The notes beneath the pieces were generated by a model, which was given only the letters and a program-made list of their open reading frames with translations, was not told where the DNA came from and ran no database searches. Positions 26,775 through 34,964 of a stretch of 64,000 bases of DNA are shown piece by piece. Position numbers and translations under genes: made by a program. Position 1 is the first letter of the stretch. Each line of letters opens with the position of its first letter. The stretch comes from Candidatus Poribacteria bacterium (GTDB lineage Bacteria > Poribacteria > WGA-4E > GCA-2687025). Location of the stretch: assembly GCA_018644665.1 (NCBI GenBank), contig JABGQA010000113.1:62001-126000 (forward strand), read 5' to 3'.

Positions 26775-27182
26775 TCAGCCTTCCTGCACCGCCTGCTTGT
26801 AGGCTTCGACGTCGAGCAGCGCGTCGAACGCGGCCGTGTCGCCGACGCGGATCTTCATCATCCACCCCGCGCCGTACGGATCCTCGTTGACGAGTTCAGG
26901 CTGCTCTTCGAGAGCCGCGTTCACTTCGACCACTTCGCCGGCGAGCGGGGAGTAGAGATCGAACGCCGATTTCACAGACTCGATCACCCCGAATTCGCCC
27001 TCTTGCTCGACGCTGTCTCCGACCTCGGGAGCTTCGACGAACACGACGTCGCCGATCTCGTTCTGCGCGTAGTCGGAGATGCCGACCGTGCAGATGTCGC
27101 CTTCGAGACGGGCCCACTCGTGCGTCCCGGCCACGTAGCGCAGCTCCTCTGGGAAGGCCAGCGCGTCGAAATCGGTTACCAT
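26775..27182 (-). CDS. gcvH: Glycine cleavage system H protein
   Basis: The 135-aa lipoyl carrier has the attachment motif GVIESVKSAFDLYSPL with Lys71 as the lipoylation site, preceded by VGISDYAQNEIGDVVFVEAP and followed by LAGEVVEVN, all classic for GcvH. The ATG follows GGAG. It is the first gene of a minus-strand group gcvH-gcvPA-FAD oxidoreductase, divergent from the Xer gene with 143 nt between. GcvT and GcvPB must be encoded elsewhere for the full cycle. Confidence 0.95.
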   Translation of the reverse strand: MVTDFDALAFPEELRYVAGTHEWARLEGDICTVGISDYAQNEIGDVVFVEAPEVGDSVEQEGEFGVIESVKSAFDLYSPLAGEVVEVNAALEEQPELVNEDPYGAGWMMKIRVGDTAAFDALLDVEAYKQAVQEG

Positions 27183-27325
27183 GGGTGGCTCCTGGTGAGC
27201 GCAGGGATCACGCGCGTGCGACCTCGGTCGGATCGCGCCTTAGGCATTCTGTCACGCGCCGTTCCCAAACGGCAAGATGAGCGGACCCCGAAGCCGCTCG
27301 GTGGCATCCCGACGGAGGCCGCGCC

Positions 27326-28261
27326 TTGACCGAGCTCAGCGACGCGATCGAGGGTTTCATCGCCTACGTCAGCCGCGAGCGCGACTTCTCGCCCCACTCC
27401 GTGCGCGCGTACCGCAGCGACATGAACGAATTCGCGCACTACTGCCTCAGCCAGGACAAGATGGAGCTGGCGCGCATAGACAACCTGGTCCTACGCGGGT
27501 TCCTGGCGCATCTCCAGCGCGCCGGCCGCGCGCGGTCCACCATCCAGCGTCGCATGTCCGCGATCCGATCGCTCTACGCGTGGCTGATGCGGTTCGGGCA
27601 CGTCACCACGAACCCGACGCTCAAGGTGCGCACGCCACCGCGCGAGAAGCGCCTGCCTGCCTTCCTCGACCCCGCGGAGGTAGAGGCGCTCCTGGATGCC
27701 CCGAACACCGACACGCCGATCGGCCTGCGCGACGCGTCCATGCTGGAACTCCTCTACTCGACAGGCATGCGCGTCAGCGAGCTCTGCGGCCTCGATGTCG
27801 ACAGCTTCGACACGGACATGACGGTCAAGGTGCTGGGCAAGGGCAAGAAGGAGCGTCTGGTGCCGGTCGGGCGGCCGGCGATGGCGGCTACCGAGGCGTA
27901 CGTGGCCCGAAGGCACGAGCTTTGCTCGAACCTGCACGACGTCAACGCGCTCTACATTAGCCACATGGGCAAGCGTCTGACCGACCGCGCGGTGCGGTAC
28001 CGCATCGCGGGCTACCTGAAGGACGCGGGCATCGGTAAGAAGGTCACGCCGCACACGCTGCGACACAGCTTCGCCACGCACCTGCTGAACGCCGGCGCCG
28101 ACCTACGCGTGGTTCAGGAAATGCTCGGGCACGCCAGCCTCTCCACAACGCAGATCTACACGCACGTCACGACCGAGCGCCTCCGCGATGTGTACGCGGC
28201 GCTCCATCCACGCGGGGAGCCAACGCCCGAGGAGCCGACTGCAGGCGAACAGCCCGTATGA
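27326..28261 (+). CDS. Tyrosine recombinase XerC/XerD
   Basis: The start is TTG 27326 with GGAGG 8-12 nt upstream. The 311-aa protein has the N-terminal SAM-like core-binding domain (DFSPHSVRAYRSD) and the catalytic domain with Arg149 (STGMRVSEL), Lys in LGKGKKERLVP, His243 and Arg246 (PHTLRHSFATHLL), His269 (LGHASLSTTQIYTH) and the nucleophile Tyr278, so it is complete. Its length and close match to XerC/XerD point to chromosome-dimer resolution rather than phage integration; no att site or phage gene is nearby. It overlaps the next gene by 4 nt. Confidence 0.93.
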   Translation: MTELSDAIEGFIAYVSRERDFSPHSVRAYRSDMNEFAHYCLSQDKMELARIDNLVLRGFLAHLQRAGRARSTIQRRMSAIRSLYAWLMRFGHVTTNPTLKVRTPPREKRLPAFLDPAEVEALLDAPNTDTPIGLRDASMLELLYSTGMRVSELCGLDVDSFDTDMTVKVLGKGKKERLVPVGRPAMAATEAYVARRHELCSNLHDVNALYISHMGKRLTDRAVRYRIAGYLKDAGIGKKVTPHTLRHSFATHLLNAGADLRVVQEMLGHASLSTTQIYTHVTTERLRDVYAALHPRGEPTPEEPTAGEQPV

Positions 28262-29934
28262 CGTTCGCCGCGGCGATCGAGACTCGACCCCTCCGCTGGC
28301 TCCGCACTCCCGAGAACGCCCTGTTTGCGGCGCTCGTCGCTTTCCATCTCGTCCCGATCTGGTCGGCGACGTACTTCCCGTCTCAGGACGGGCCGGCGCA
28401 CATCAACAACGCGAACGTGCTTCGCGAGTACAACCACCCCGACCGCACGGTGTTCCGTGAGTACTACGTGCTGAACACGAACCCCGAGCCGAACTGGGCT
28501 GGGCACATCGTGCTCGCCGCGCTGATGTATGTGGTCCCGATGCTCGTCGCGGAGAAGCTGCTGCTAAGCGGGTACGTCCTGCTGTTGGCCCTGTCGGCGC
28601 GCTACGCTGCGGGCGCTGTGCGACCTGAGGGGCGGTGGGTGGCGGTGCTCGCCTTCCCGTTCACGTACAACTACCTGCTGCACATGGGCTTCTACAACTT
28701 CTGCTACAGCCTGCCGATGTACTTCATCGTCCTCGGCCTGTGGGTGCGCCACGGACACAACTTGGGGGTCCGCAACGCACTGGTGCTTGCCGTTGCGTCG
28801 CTTGGGCTCTACTTCGCGCACGTGGTCTCGCTCGTGACGGCGTATCTCGCGATCGGCGGGCTCGCCACGGCGCTCACAGCAGTCGATCTGATCAGGCTGG
28901 CGGCGCGGCGAGGAGCCGATGCAGGCCCCGTGTGGCGTCGGTTTCGCAGTAGGACGCTCATCACTGCTGGAGCCCTTCTCCCACCCGTGCTCCTGACCGC
29001 GAACTTCCTGTCCCAGAAGGGAACGGCGCACTCGGCGCGACTCGCCGCGAAGCTCCAGTGGGACCGGCTGTACATGGTCGAGTCCCTGGTGTCGTACAGC
29101 GACCACGAACTGCCGCTCGCCCGGGCCGTGTTCTGGACGTTCGTGGTCGTGACGGCGTACTGCCTCGTGCGGAAGGTTGTCCTCAGGCACTGGACGCGTT
29201 GGGACGCTCTCCTCCTCGTCGTCGCCGGCTACGTGCTCGTCTACTTCCGCACGCCCGACGGGATGTCTGGCGGCGGCTTCGTAAGCCACCGCCTCATCCT
29301 GTACCCGTTCCTGGCGCTGATTCTCTGGTTCGCGGCCCAGTCGTATTGCCGTCTAAGCCGGTACATCATCCAGGGCGCCACGGCGGCTATCGCCATCGCC
29401 ATGCTCGTCGTGCATACGACATCGTACGCGCGACTGAACGACTACCTCGACGAGTACCTCTCCGGCGCAGATCTGATTGAGCCCAACAGCACGCTGTTGC
29501 CGCTCTGCTTCACGCACAACGGCTACGACGACGGCAAGTTCCTGTCCAAGCGAATCGGGCTGTTCCTGCATGCGTCAGGTCACATCGCCGCACGCCGCCG
29601 GATCGTGGAACTCGACAACTACGAGGGCAACACCACGTACTTCCCGGTCCTGTTCCGCTACGAGTTGAACGCCTTCCACCACATGGGCACGCTCGAAGCG
29701 CAACCCCCGAAGGTGGACATCGCGTCGTACGTCGCGAAGACCGGCGGGCGTGTCGACTACGTGCTCGTGTGGAATGTCCGCGACGACCAGCGGGGTCTCC
29801 CCGACACCAAGGCGATAGAACGCGAACTCGACGACGGCTATCATCTCATCCACACTTCCGAGCCGAGGAGCCTCATGCAACTGTACCGACGCGATGACCT
29901 CGCCGCCGCCGACGGGGACGAGAGCGATGGGTGA
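28258..29934 (+). CDS. Polytopic membrane protein, GT-C-like
   Basis: The 558-aa protein has about ten hydrophobic segments in its first 400 residues and a soluble C-terminal part. The first extracytoplasmic loop reads YFPSQDGPAHINNANVL, whose Asp resembles the catalytic Asp of GT-C fold lipid-linked-sugar glycosyltransferases, but the rest is too diverged to name a family. The C-terminal region contains FLSKRIGLFLHASGHIAARR. It overlaps xer by 4 nt (ATGA) and the following GNAT gene by 8 nt, so the three are probably cotranscribed. Confidence 0.7.
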   Translation: MTFAAAIETRPLRWLRTPENALFAALVAFHLVPIWSATYFPSQDGPAHINNANVLREYNHPDRTVFREYYVLNTNPEPNWAGHIVLAALMYVVPMLVAEKLLLSGYVLLLALSARYAAGAVRPEGRWVAVLAFPFTYNYLLHMGFYNFCYSLPMYFIVLGLWVRHGHNLGVRNALVLAVASLGLYFAHVVSLVTAYLAIGGLATALTAVDLIRLAARRGADAGPVWRRFRSRTLITAGALLPPVLLTANFLSQKGTAHSARLAAKLQWDRLYMVESLVSYSDHELPLARAVFWTFVVVTAYCLVRKVVLRHWTRWDALLLVVAGYVLVYFRTPDGMSGGGFVSHRLILYPFLALILWFAAQSYCRLSRYIIQGATAAIAIAMLVVHTTSYARLNDYLDEYLSGADLIEPNSTLLPLCFTHNGYDDGKFLSKRIGLFLHASGHIAARRRIVELDNYEGNTTYFPVLFRYELNAFHHMGTLEAQPPKVDIASYVAKTGGRVDYVLVWNVRDDQRGLPDTKAIERELDDGYHLIHTSEPRSLMQLYRRDDLAAADGDESDG

Positions 29935-30385
29935 ACCTCGTGTACGGCGAGCCAACCCGGCGGACACCGATGTCCTCGCGGAGTACAACATCCGCATGGC
30001 CCGCGAGACGGAAGGGCTGGAGCTGACTCCGGGGACGGTGCGGGCGGGCGTCTCGGCGGCGCTGGCCGACGAGGGCAAGGGCAGGTACTTCGTCGCTGAG
30101 GTGGACGATGTCCTCGTAGGGCAGTTGCTGGTGACGACCGAGTGGAGCGACTGGCGCAACGGGCCCATGTGGTGGATACAGAGCGTCTACGTGGCCCCGG
30201 ATTACCGCAACGGCGGCGTCTTCCGCGCACTGTACGAACACACGGTCGAGGCCGCACGCGTCGAGGGCGTACCCGCGATTCGCCTTTACGTCGAGGAAGG
30301 CAACGACGCGGCGCAAGGTGTTTACCAACGGTTGGGCATGAAGCCGGCCGGGTATGTCGTCTACGACCTGGAACCCGTGGAGTAA
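29927..30385 (+). CDS. GNAT family N-acetyltransferase
   Basis: ATG 29927 is chosen as start; the protein (152 aa) begins MGEPRVRRANPADTDVL. The acetyl-CoA-binding region is visible as IQSVYVAPDYRNGGVFRALYEHT, with the beta-bulge V-strand and the Q/RxxGxG/A-like RNGGVF loop, then IRLYVEEGNDAAQGVYQRLGMK, typical of GNAT. Target amine unknown. It overlaps the GT-C-like gene by 8 nt and ends 19 nt before tilS. Confidence 0.9.
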   Translation: MGEPRVRRANPADTDVLAEYNIRMARETEGLELTPGTVRAGVSAALADEGKGRYFVAEVDDVLVGQLLVTTEWSDWRNGPMWWIQSVYVAPDYRNGGVFRALYEHTVEAARVEGVPAIRLYVEEGNDAAQGVYQRLGMKPAGYVVYDLEPVE

Positions 30386-30404
30386 GGCCGTCGAGGCCGC
30401 AGCC

Positions 30405-31817
30405 ATGTCAGACGACGCACGCATCGCACGGAGCTTCACCGACCACGTCCAGCGCGCGTGGACGAGCGACCACCTCGGGTCGCGGGGTACTCGCGTGCTG
30501 GTGGCTGTCTCCGGCGGCGCCGACTCCATGGCGCTGTTGGATGTTCTCACAGAACTGCGACCGCGACTGGACATTCAACTCGTCGTCGCGCACCTCAACC
30601 ACGGACTGCGAGGCGACGCAAGCGACGCCGACGAAGCGTTCGTCCGAGAGCAGGCGGAGGCGCGCGCGCTCCCCGTGTTCGCGGAACGCGTCGACGTCGC
30701 GGCCTTGGCGCACGACGCTGGCGCGTCCGTGGAGACAACCGCGCGTCAAGCCCGCGCCGGTGTCCTGACACGCGCGGCTACTGAGGCCGGGGCGGGCCGC
30801 ATCGCCCTAGGACATCATCGCGACGATGTCGCCGAGACGGTCCTTATGCGACTCCTCCGCGGCGCCGGCAGTCGCGGTCTAGCGGCGATGGCCCCGCTGC
30901 GCGATGGCCTCTGGATACGCCCCCTACTCGCGCGCAGCCGCGACGAGGTACGCGCGTATCTGGACTCGCGACAGGTCCCGCACGTTGAGGACGAGTCAAA
31001 CACATCCCGCGCCCACCTGCGCAACCGCGTGCGTCACGATTTGCTGCCGCTGCTAGCGCGCGACTACAACCCCCGCGCGCATCGAGCCCTCGCGGCGACG
31101 TCGACCGTACTCCGCGACGAGGACGCGCTTCTGGACGACATGGCGACCCAGGCTCTGCGACGCGCGACCGGCCCGAACGGCGCGCACGCCGGTGACATAT
31201 CCGCGCTGCCGGTCGCGATCGCGCGGCGCGTGATTCGGCGCTGGATGGAAGCCACGATAGTGCCGCGGCCGCTGACTTTCGAGGAAACCGAGCGCGTCCG
31301 TGCTTTCCTGGCGCACGATGCCGTGGGCCCGCTCTGGCTCACGCGGCGCGCAGTCTTGGACCGCCAGGGCGAGCACGTGCGCGTGAGCGAAGCCCCAGAC
31401 GCCGCCGACCAGGACGACCCCGCGGTCGAGGTCCCGGTCCCGACCCCTGGCAGGGCGGAGATGCCGACGACGGGTATGTCCGTGCGCACGAAGTTCCACG
31501 GGCGACGCGGGTTCGCGCGAGGGCCGCTGCCCACGGACCGGGCGGCGTACGACGCGGACGCCCTCCCGGGCGACCTCACCCTACGCCGATGGCGTCCCGG
31601 CGATCGCTTTCAGCCCTTCGGCATGTCCGGGTCCAAAACCGTCGCAGACTACCTCAGCGACGCGCGCGTCCCGCCGCACACGCGGGCAGCCGTGACCGTC
31701 CTGTGCTCCGGCCCGGAGATCATATGGGTCGTCGGCATGCGCGCGGACGGCCGCTACGCCGTGACGGGTGGAACGCAACGCATCCTTCTCGTCGACGCGG
31801 AGGACGCGCAGGCATGA
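30405..31817 (+). CDS. tilS: tRNA(Ile)-lysidine synthase
   Basis: ATG 30405 gives MSDDARIARSF; the frame runs to 30354 but overlaps GNAT. The 470-aa enzyme has the PP-loop SGGADS at residues 36-41 and VVAHLNHGLRGDAS, which identify TilS. It attaches lysine to C34 of the CAU-anticodon tRNA-Ile, changing decoding from AUG to AUA. The C-terminal TilS domain ends LTLRRWRPGDRFQPFGMSGSKTVADYLSD, followed by IIWVVGMRADGRY. It overlaps hpt by 4 nt. That ATA is a used codon here makes TilS essential. Confidence 0.95.
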   Translation: MSDDARIARSFTDHVQRAWTSDHLGSRGTRVLVAVSGGADSMALLDVLTELRPRLDIQLVVAHLNHGLRGDASDADEAFVREQAEARALPVFAERVDVAALAHDAGASVETTARQARAGVLTRAATEAGAGRIALGHHRDDVAETVLMRLLRGAGSRGLAAMAPLRDGLWIRPLLARSRDEVRAYLDSRQVPHVEDESNTSRAHLRNRVRHDLLPLLARDYNPRAHRALAATSTVLRDEDALLDDMATQALRRATGPNGAHAGDISALPVAIARRVIRRWMEATIVPRPLTFEETERVRAFLAHDAVGPLWLTRRAVLDRQGEHVRVSEAPDAADQDDPAVEVPVPTPGRAEMPTTGMSVRTKFHGRRGFARGPLPTDRAAYDADALPGDLTLRRWRPGDRFQPFGMSGSKTVADYLSDARVPPHTRAAVTVLCSGPEIIWVVGMRADGRYAVTGGTQRILLVDAEDAQA

Positions 31818-32350
31818 TGCGTGTGGACGGATGGCGGCTCGGAGACCCCGTCTTCACCGCGGATCGCATCGCGACGCGCGTGGGCGAGTTGGCCGCGGCG
31901 ATCTCCGCGGACTACGCCGGCGACGAACTGACGGTCATCTCCATCCTCAAAGGCTCGTACATATTCCTCGCCGACCTGACGCGCGCGCTCTCGATCCCCG
32001 TCCGGGTCGACTTCCTTGGCCTGTCCAGCTACGTCGGCGCGGAATCGTCCGGCGAGTTCGAGTGGAACGCGCGCATGACGACTTCGATCCGCGACCGTCA
32101 GGTCCTCCTGATAGAGGACATCGCGGATACCGGCAGAACGCTGCGCCACGTCATTGACCATCTCGCAGCGGACGAGCCCCTTTCTATCCGCGTCTGCGCC
32201 TTCCTGGACAAGCCCATGCGCCGGGTCGTCGACATCCCGATCGATTACGTCGGCTTCGAGATCCCCGACCACTTCGTCGTCGGATATGGGTTGGACTACG
32301 AGGGGTGGTTCCGCCAACTTCCGCACATCGCGACGCTCGAGCGCGCATAG
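31814..32350 (+). CDS. hpt: Hypoxanthine phosphoribosyltransferase
   Basis: ATG 31814 overlaps the tilS stop by 4 nt; a second ATG follows at once. The 178-aa enzyme has the PRPP-binding motif VLLIEDIADTGRTL at about residues 97-110, LKGSYIFLADL near residue 45 and VDFLGLSSY with the flexible loop. The C-terminal IDYVGFEIPDHFVVGYGLDY is diagnostic for Hpt. It salvages hypoxanthine or guanine to IMP or GMP. The tilS-hpt order is widely conserved; ftsH, often next, is absent. Confidence 0.95.
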   Translation: MMRVDGWRLGDPVFTADRIATRVGELAAAISADYAGDELTVISILKGSYIFLADLTRALSIPVRVDFLGLSSYVGAESSGEFEWNARMTTSIRDRQVLLIEDIADTGRTLRHVIDHLAADEPLSIRVCAFLDKPMRRVVDIPIDYVGFEIPDHFVVGYGLDYEGWFRQLPHIATLERA

Positions 32351-32365
32351 ATCGCGAAGCTCGCA

Positions 32366-32394
32366 TTGCGGACCTCGGGGCCGGTGGCTATAAT
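32366..32394 (+). promoter_or_regulatory. Promoter of tatA, near-consensus
   Basis: TTGCGG at 32366-32371, a 17-nt spacer and a perfect TATAAT at 32389-32394. Transcription would begin around 32401, about 48 nt before the tatA start. It is the best sigma-70-type match in the window. Confidence 0.75.
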
Positions 32395-32448
32395 CTCCAA
32401 CGTCGGGGCGTTGCCCCGTGCGCGTAGGCATGTCATGGAGGTACTATC

Positions 32449-32649
32449 ATGCCGAGTTGGCTAGGCGGGGGAGAGATCGTCGTCATCATCGTCCTGGCGC
32501 TGCTGCTGTTCGGCAGCAGGCGACTTCCAGAGATGGCGCGCTCTGTCGGACAGGCGATCCAGGAATTCAAGAAGGTCGGCCGCCAGGTGCAGACCGACGT
32601 AGAGACGGCGCTCAAGGACGAGCCGTCCAAGGATTCCGCGTCCTCGTAA
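32449..32649 (+). CDS. tatA: Twin-arginine translocase subunit TatA/TatE
   Basis: The 66-aa protein has the TatA layout: a short N-terminal helix IVVIIVLALLLFG, the FGSRRLPEMAR hinge with the conserved Phe-Gly, and an amphipathic helix SVGQAIQEFKK, then an acidic tail. Together with TatC it exports folded proteins bearing twin-arginine signals. ATG 32449 follows GGAGG. It is the first gene of a run that continues to rnhA. Confidence 0.95.
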   Translation: MPSWLGGGEIVVIIVLALLLFGSRRLPEMARSVGQAIQEFKKVGRQVQTDVETALKDEPSKDSASS

Positions 32650-32693
32650 TCGCCTCCTGACGCACAGTACCGCTACGCAAGGAGCTCCGCCGG

Positions 32694-33608
32694 GTGCGAC
32701 GTCGGGCCGGTAACGCCGAAGCGGCCATGACTTTCCTCGAGCACCTCGATGAGTTGCGCACCCGACTCATCCGCATCCTCATCGCGCTGACCGTCGGCGT
32801 CGTCATCGCGTTCCCGTTCCGCAAGCACCTCTACAACCTACTCATGCTTCCGCAGAGCATGCGCGTCCAGGTTCTGGTTGCCGACGCCATCGAATGGCTC
32901 GGCGACCGTGGAATGCGCAACACCCTCACTGCGTTCGGTGAGATCTGGCTCAGGGCCACCGCGACCGACGATTCGCCGTTCGTCATGAACTTCCGCGACC
33001 CGATGGGTCCGTTCACGGCTCTGTTCAAGCTGGTGCTGATGGCCGGCTTCCTCTTGGCCGCGCCGGTGATCCTCTATCAGGTATGGTGCTTCGTCGTCCC
33101 GGCGCTCAAGACTACCGAGCGCCGCATCGCCGTCAGGCTGTCGGGCTTCTTGAGCGGATTCTTCATCCTCGGGGTGCTGTTCTCGTTCTTCGTCGCGTCC
33201 CCCATATTCCTGGAAGTCTCCGCCAACTTGTGGCGGAGCAGCGAGGTCCTCCTCCAGCCCGAGAATCTGTGGACCTACAACGACTATATCAGCTTCCTGA
33301 TGCACTTGATGCTTGCGTTTGGCGTCGCCTTTGAACTACCGTTGGTGATGGCGTTCCTGGCACGGTTGGACATCGTGCGCGCGTCGACGTATCGAGAGAA
33401 ACGGCGCGTCGCGTTCTTCGTCCTGATCGTGGCGTCGGCCCTGCTGACCCCTGGCGACATCGTACCGATGCTGCTGATGGCTATACCGCTGCTGGGCCTG
33501 TACGAGTTCGGGATCGTCCTGGCAGTTCTGGCGTCGCGGCATCTCCCACCACTGCCACCGCCGCTGCCGCCAGATGACGATGAATTGGAAGCGCTTCCGA
33601 ATGAGTGA
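32694..33608 (+). CDS. tatC: Twin-arginine translocase subunit TatC
   Basis: GTG 32694 is start with AAGGAG upstream; an ATG at 32727 (MTFLEHLDELR) is a possible alternative. The 304-aa protein has the conserved FLEHLDELRTRLI N-terminus, six membrane segments, and the loop MNFRDPMGPFTALFKLVLMAGFLLAAPVILYQ (usual F-x-T/S-P-x-E-xF is FRDPMGPFTA). It recognises the RR signal. A proline- and aspartate-rich tail (HLPPLPPPLPPDDDE) extends past the last helix. It overlaps the next gene by 8 nt. Confidence 0.93.
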   Translation: MRRRAGNAEAAMTFLEHLDELRTRLIRILIALTVGVVIAFPFRKHLYNLLMLPQSMRVQVLVADAIEWLGDRGMRNTLTAFGEIWLRATATDDSPFVMNFRDPMGPFTALFKLVLMAGFLLAAPVILYQVWCFVVPALKTTERRIAVRLSGFLSGFFILGVLFSFFVASPIFLEVSANLWRSSEVLLQPENLWTYNDYISFLMHLMLAFGVAFELPLVMAFLARLDIVRASTYREKRRVAFFVLIVASALLTPGDIVPMLLMAIPLLGLYEFGIVLAVLASRHLPPLPPPLPPDDDELEALPNE

Positions 33609-34377
33609 GCTCCGTGACCGACTGGCCGCCGTGCACGACCTGCAACTGATCGACCACGACATCCTCCAACTCGCAGAGCAGCGCCGCGATCTCATCCGGC
33701 GCGCCAAAGCTCTCGAGGTGGAAAGAGAGAAGCACGGCGAAACCAAGCGCGAGAAAGACGCCGCCCACAAGCATGCCCAGGTCGAGCACAACGCCCGCGA
33801 GACGGAGTTGCTTGGGGAGCAGGAGAAGCTCGAGAAGTTCCACGAACATCTCAAGATCGCCAAGGACGCGAGCGACTACCTCGCCTACGAGAAGCAGATA
33901 GACACGACAACGGAGCGAGTCGGCCTCCTCGAGGAGGAGACGATCGAACTCCTCCTTGCCATCGATATGGCCAAGGACATCCTGGACGCCGAGACCGCCA
34001 AGTACGAGGCGTTCGTGAAGGCGTCCAACGACGAGCGACGCAAGGCTGCCGCCGCGGTGAAGAAGCACGACACGGCCATCGCTGCCCGCAGGCAGGACCG
34101 AGACGCGCACGCTCAGGGCATCGACGCTACCACGCGCGAGGAGTACGAGAGCTGGCGCAAGCGCCGCAAGACGACGATGGTCTCGCGGGTGTCCATCGGA
34201 GAGACAACCGAACAGCGCCGCAAGATCGCGACGTACAACTGCGGCGAATGTCGAATGACGATCCCGCCACAGCTCATGCTCCAGGCCCAGTCGTATGACC
34301 GCCGACACGCGTGCCCGTCGTGCGGACGCACGCTCTACGTCGCGCCCGTGGAAGAGCCTGCCGAAGCCAATGCCTGA
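33601..34377 (+). CDS. Coiled-coil zinc-ribbon protein (COG1579-like)
   Basis: ATG 33601 (MSELRDRLAAVHDLQ) lies in an 8-nt overlap with tatC. The 258-aa protein is almost entirely a long charged coiled coil over residues 10-190, ending in a C4 zinc ribbon: CGECRMTIPPQ and ACPSCGRTLY. This is the layout of the COG1579 zinc-ribbon family (CT398/Maf1-like), proposed to bind nucleic acid or partner proteins; its function is not settled. It overlaps rnhA by 8 nt. The family commonly neighbours RNase H-like genes, as here. Confidence 0.9.
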   Translation: MSELRDRLAAVHDLQLIDHDILQLAEQRRDLIRRAKALEVEREKHGETKREKDAAHKHAQVEHNARETELLGEQEKLEKFHEHLKIAKDASDYLAYEKQIDTTTERVGLLEEETIELLLAIDMAKDILDAETAKYEAFVKASNDERRKAAAAVKKHDTAIAARRQDRDAHAQGIDATTREEYESWRKRRKTTMVSRVSIGETTEQRRKIATYNCGECRMTIPPQLMLQAQSYDRRHACPSCGRTLYVAPVEEPAEANA

Positions 34378-34825
34378 TCCGCGCCACGTGATCCGCACGG
34401 ACGGCGCCTCGAAGGGCAACCCCGGCCACGCGAGCATCGCCTACCTGATCGAGGACGCAGACGGCGAGGTGGTCTCCTCCCACGCGCGGTACATAGGCAA
34501 GCAGACCAACAACGTTGCGGAATACACCGCCCTCGTCGAGGCGCTGGAAGCAGCGCACGAGTTGGGCGTCACGCGCGTCGAGGCGTTCTCGGACAGCGAA
34601 CTCATGGTCAAGCAGATATCAGGTGAATACCGCGTCAAGAACGAAACCCTAAGGCCGTTGTATGAGTCCGTGATCGCCTCCCTACCGCGATTCCAGTCTG
34701 CCTACGTCACGCATGTCCCCCGCGAGCAGAACCGTGCGGCCGACAAGCTGGCGGGCGACGTGATCCGCGCGCACATGAAGGCTCTCAAAGAGGCCGAGAA
34801 CCCCCCGCCCGATACGCCGGACTGA
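34370..34825 (+). CDS. rnhA: Ribonuclease HI family protein
   Basis: ATG 34370 overlaps the zinc-ribbon gene by 8 nt. The 151-aa protein has all four RNase H acidic residues: Asp11 in RTDGASKGNPG, Glu51 in NNVAEYTAL, Asp75 in FSDSELMVKQ and Asp125 in NRAADKLA. The handle region of E. coli RnhA is missing, as in archaeal-type and many bacterial RNase HI. It should degrade RNA in RNA-DNA hybrids. A second RNase H (rnhB) lies 4 kb away. Confidence 0.92.
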   Translation: MPDPRHVIRTDGASKGNPGHASIAYLIEDADGEVVSSHARYIGKQTNNVAEYTALVEALEAAHELGVTRVEAFSDSELMVKQISGEYRVKNETLRPLYESVIASLPRFQSAYVTHVPREQNRAADKLAGDVIRAHMKALKEAENPPPDTPD

Positions 34826-34882
34826 CCGCTTCGGAGCGCCACGGATGCCGTTCGCCGACCGGTCTCGCGGGCGTCGGTCGGT

Positions 34883-34911
34883 TTGACATGAACCGCCCTC
34901 CAAGGTACCAT
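34883..34911 (+). promoter_or_regulatory. Promoter of the ffh-rpsP-trmD operon
   Basis: Consensus TTGACA at 34883-34888, 17-nt spacer, TACCAT at 34906-34911. Transcription would start near 34918, about 47 nt before the ffh start. Confidence 0.7.
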
Positions 34912-34964
34912 GAACGTCTGCGAGTGCCGGGCGCATTCTGCGCGCTCATACGCTGGACGGACCC

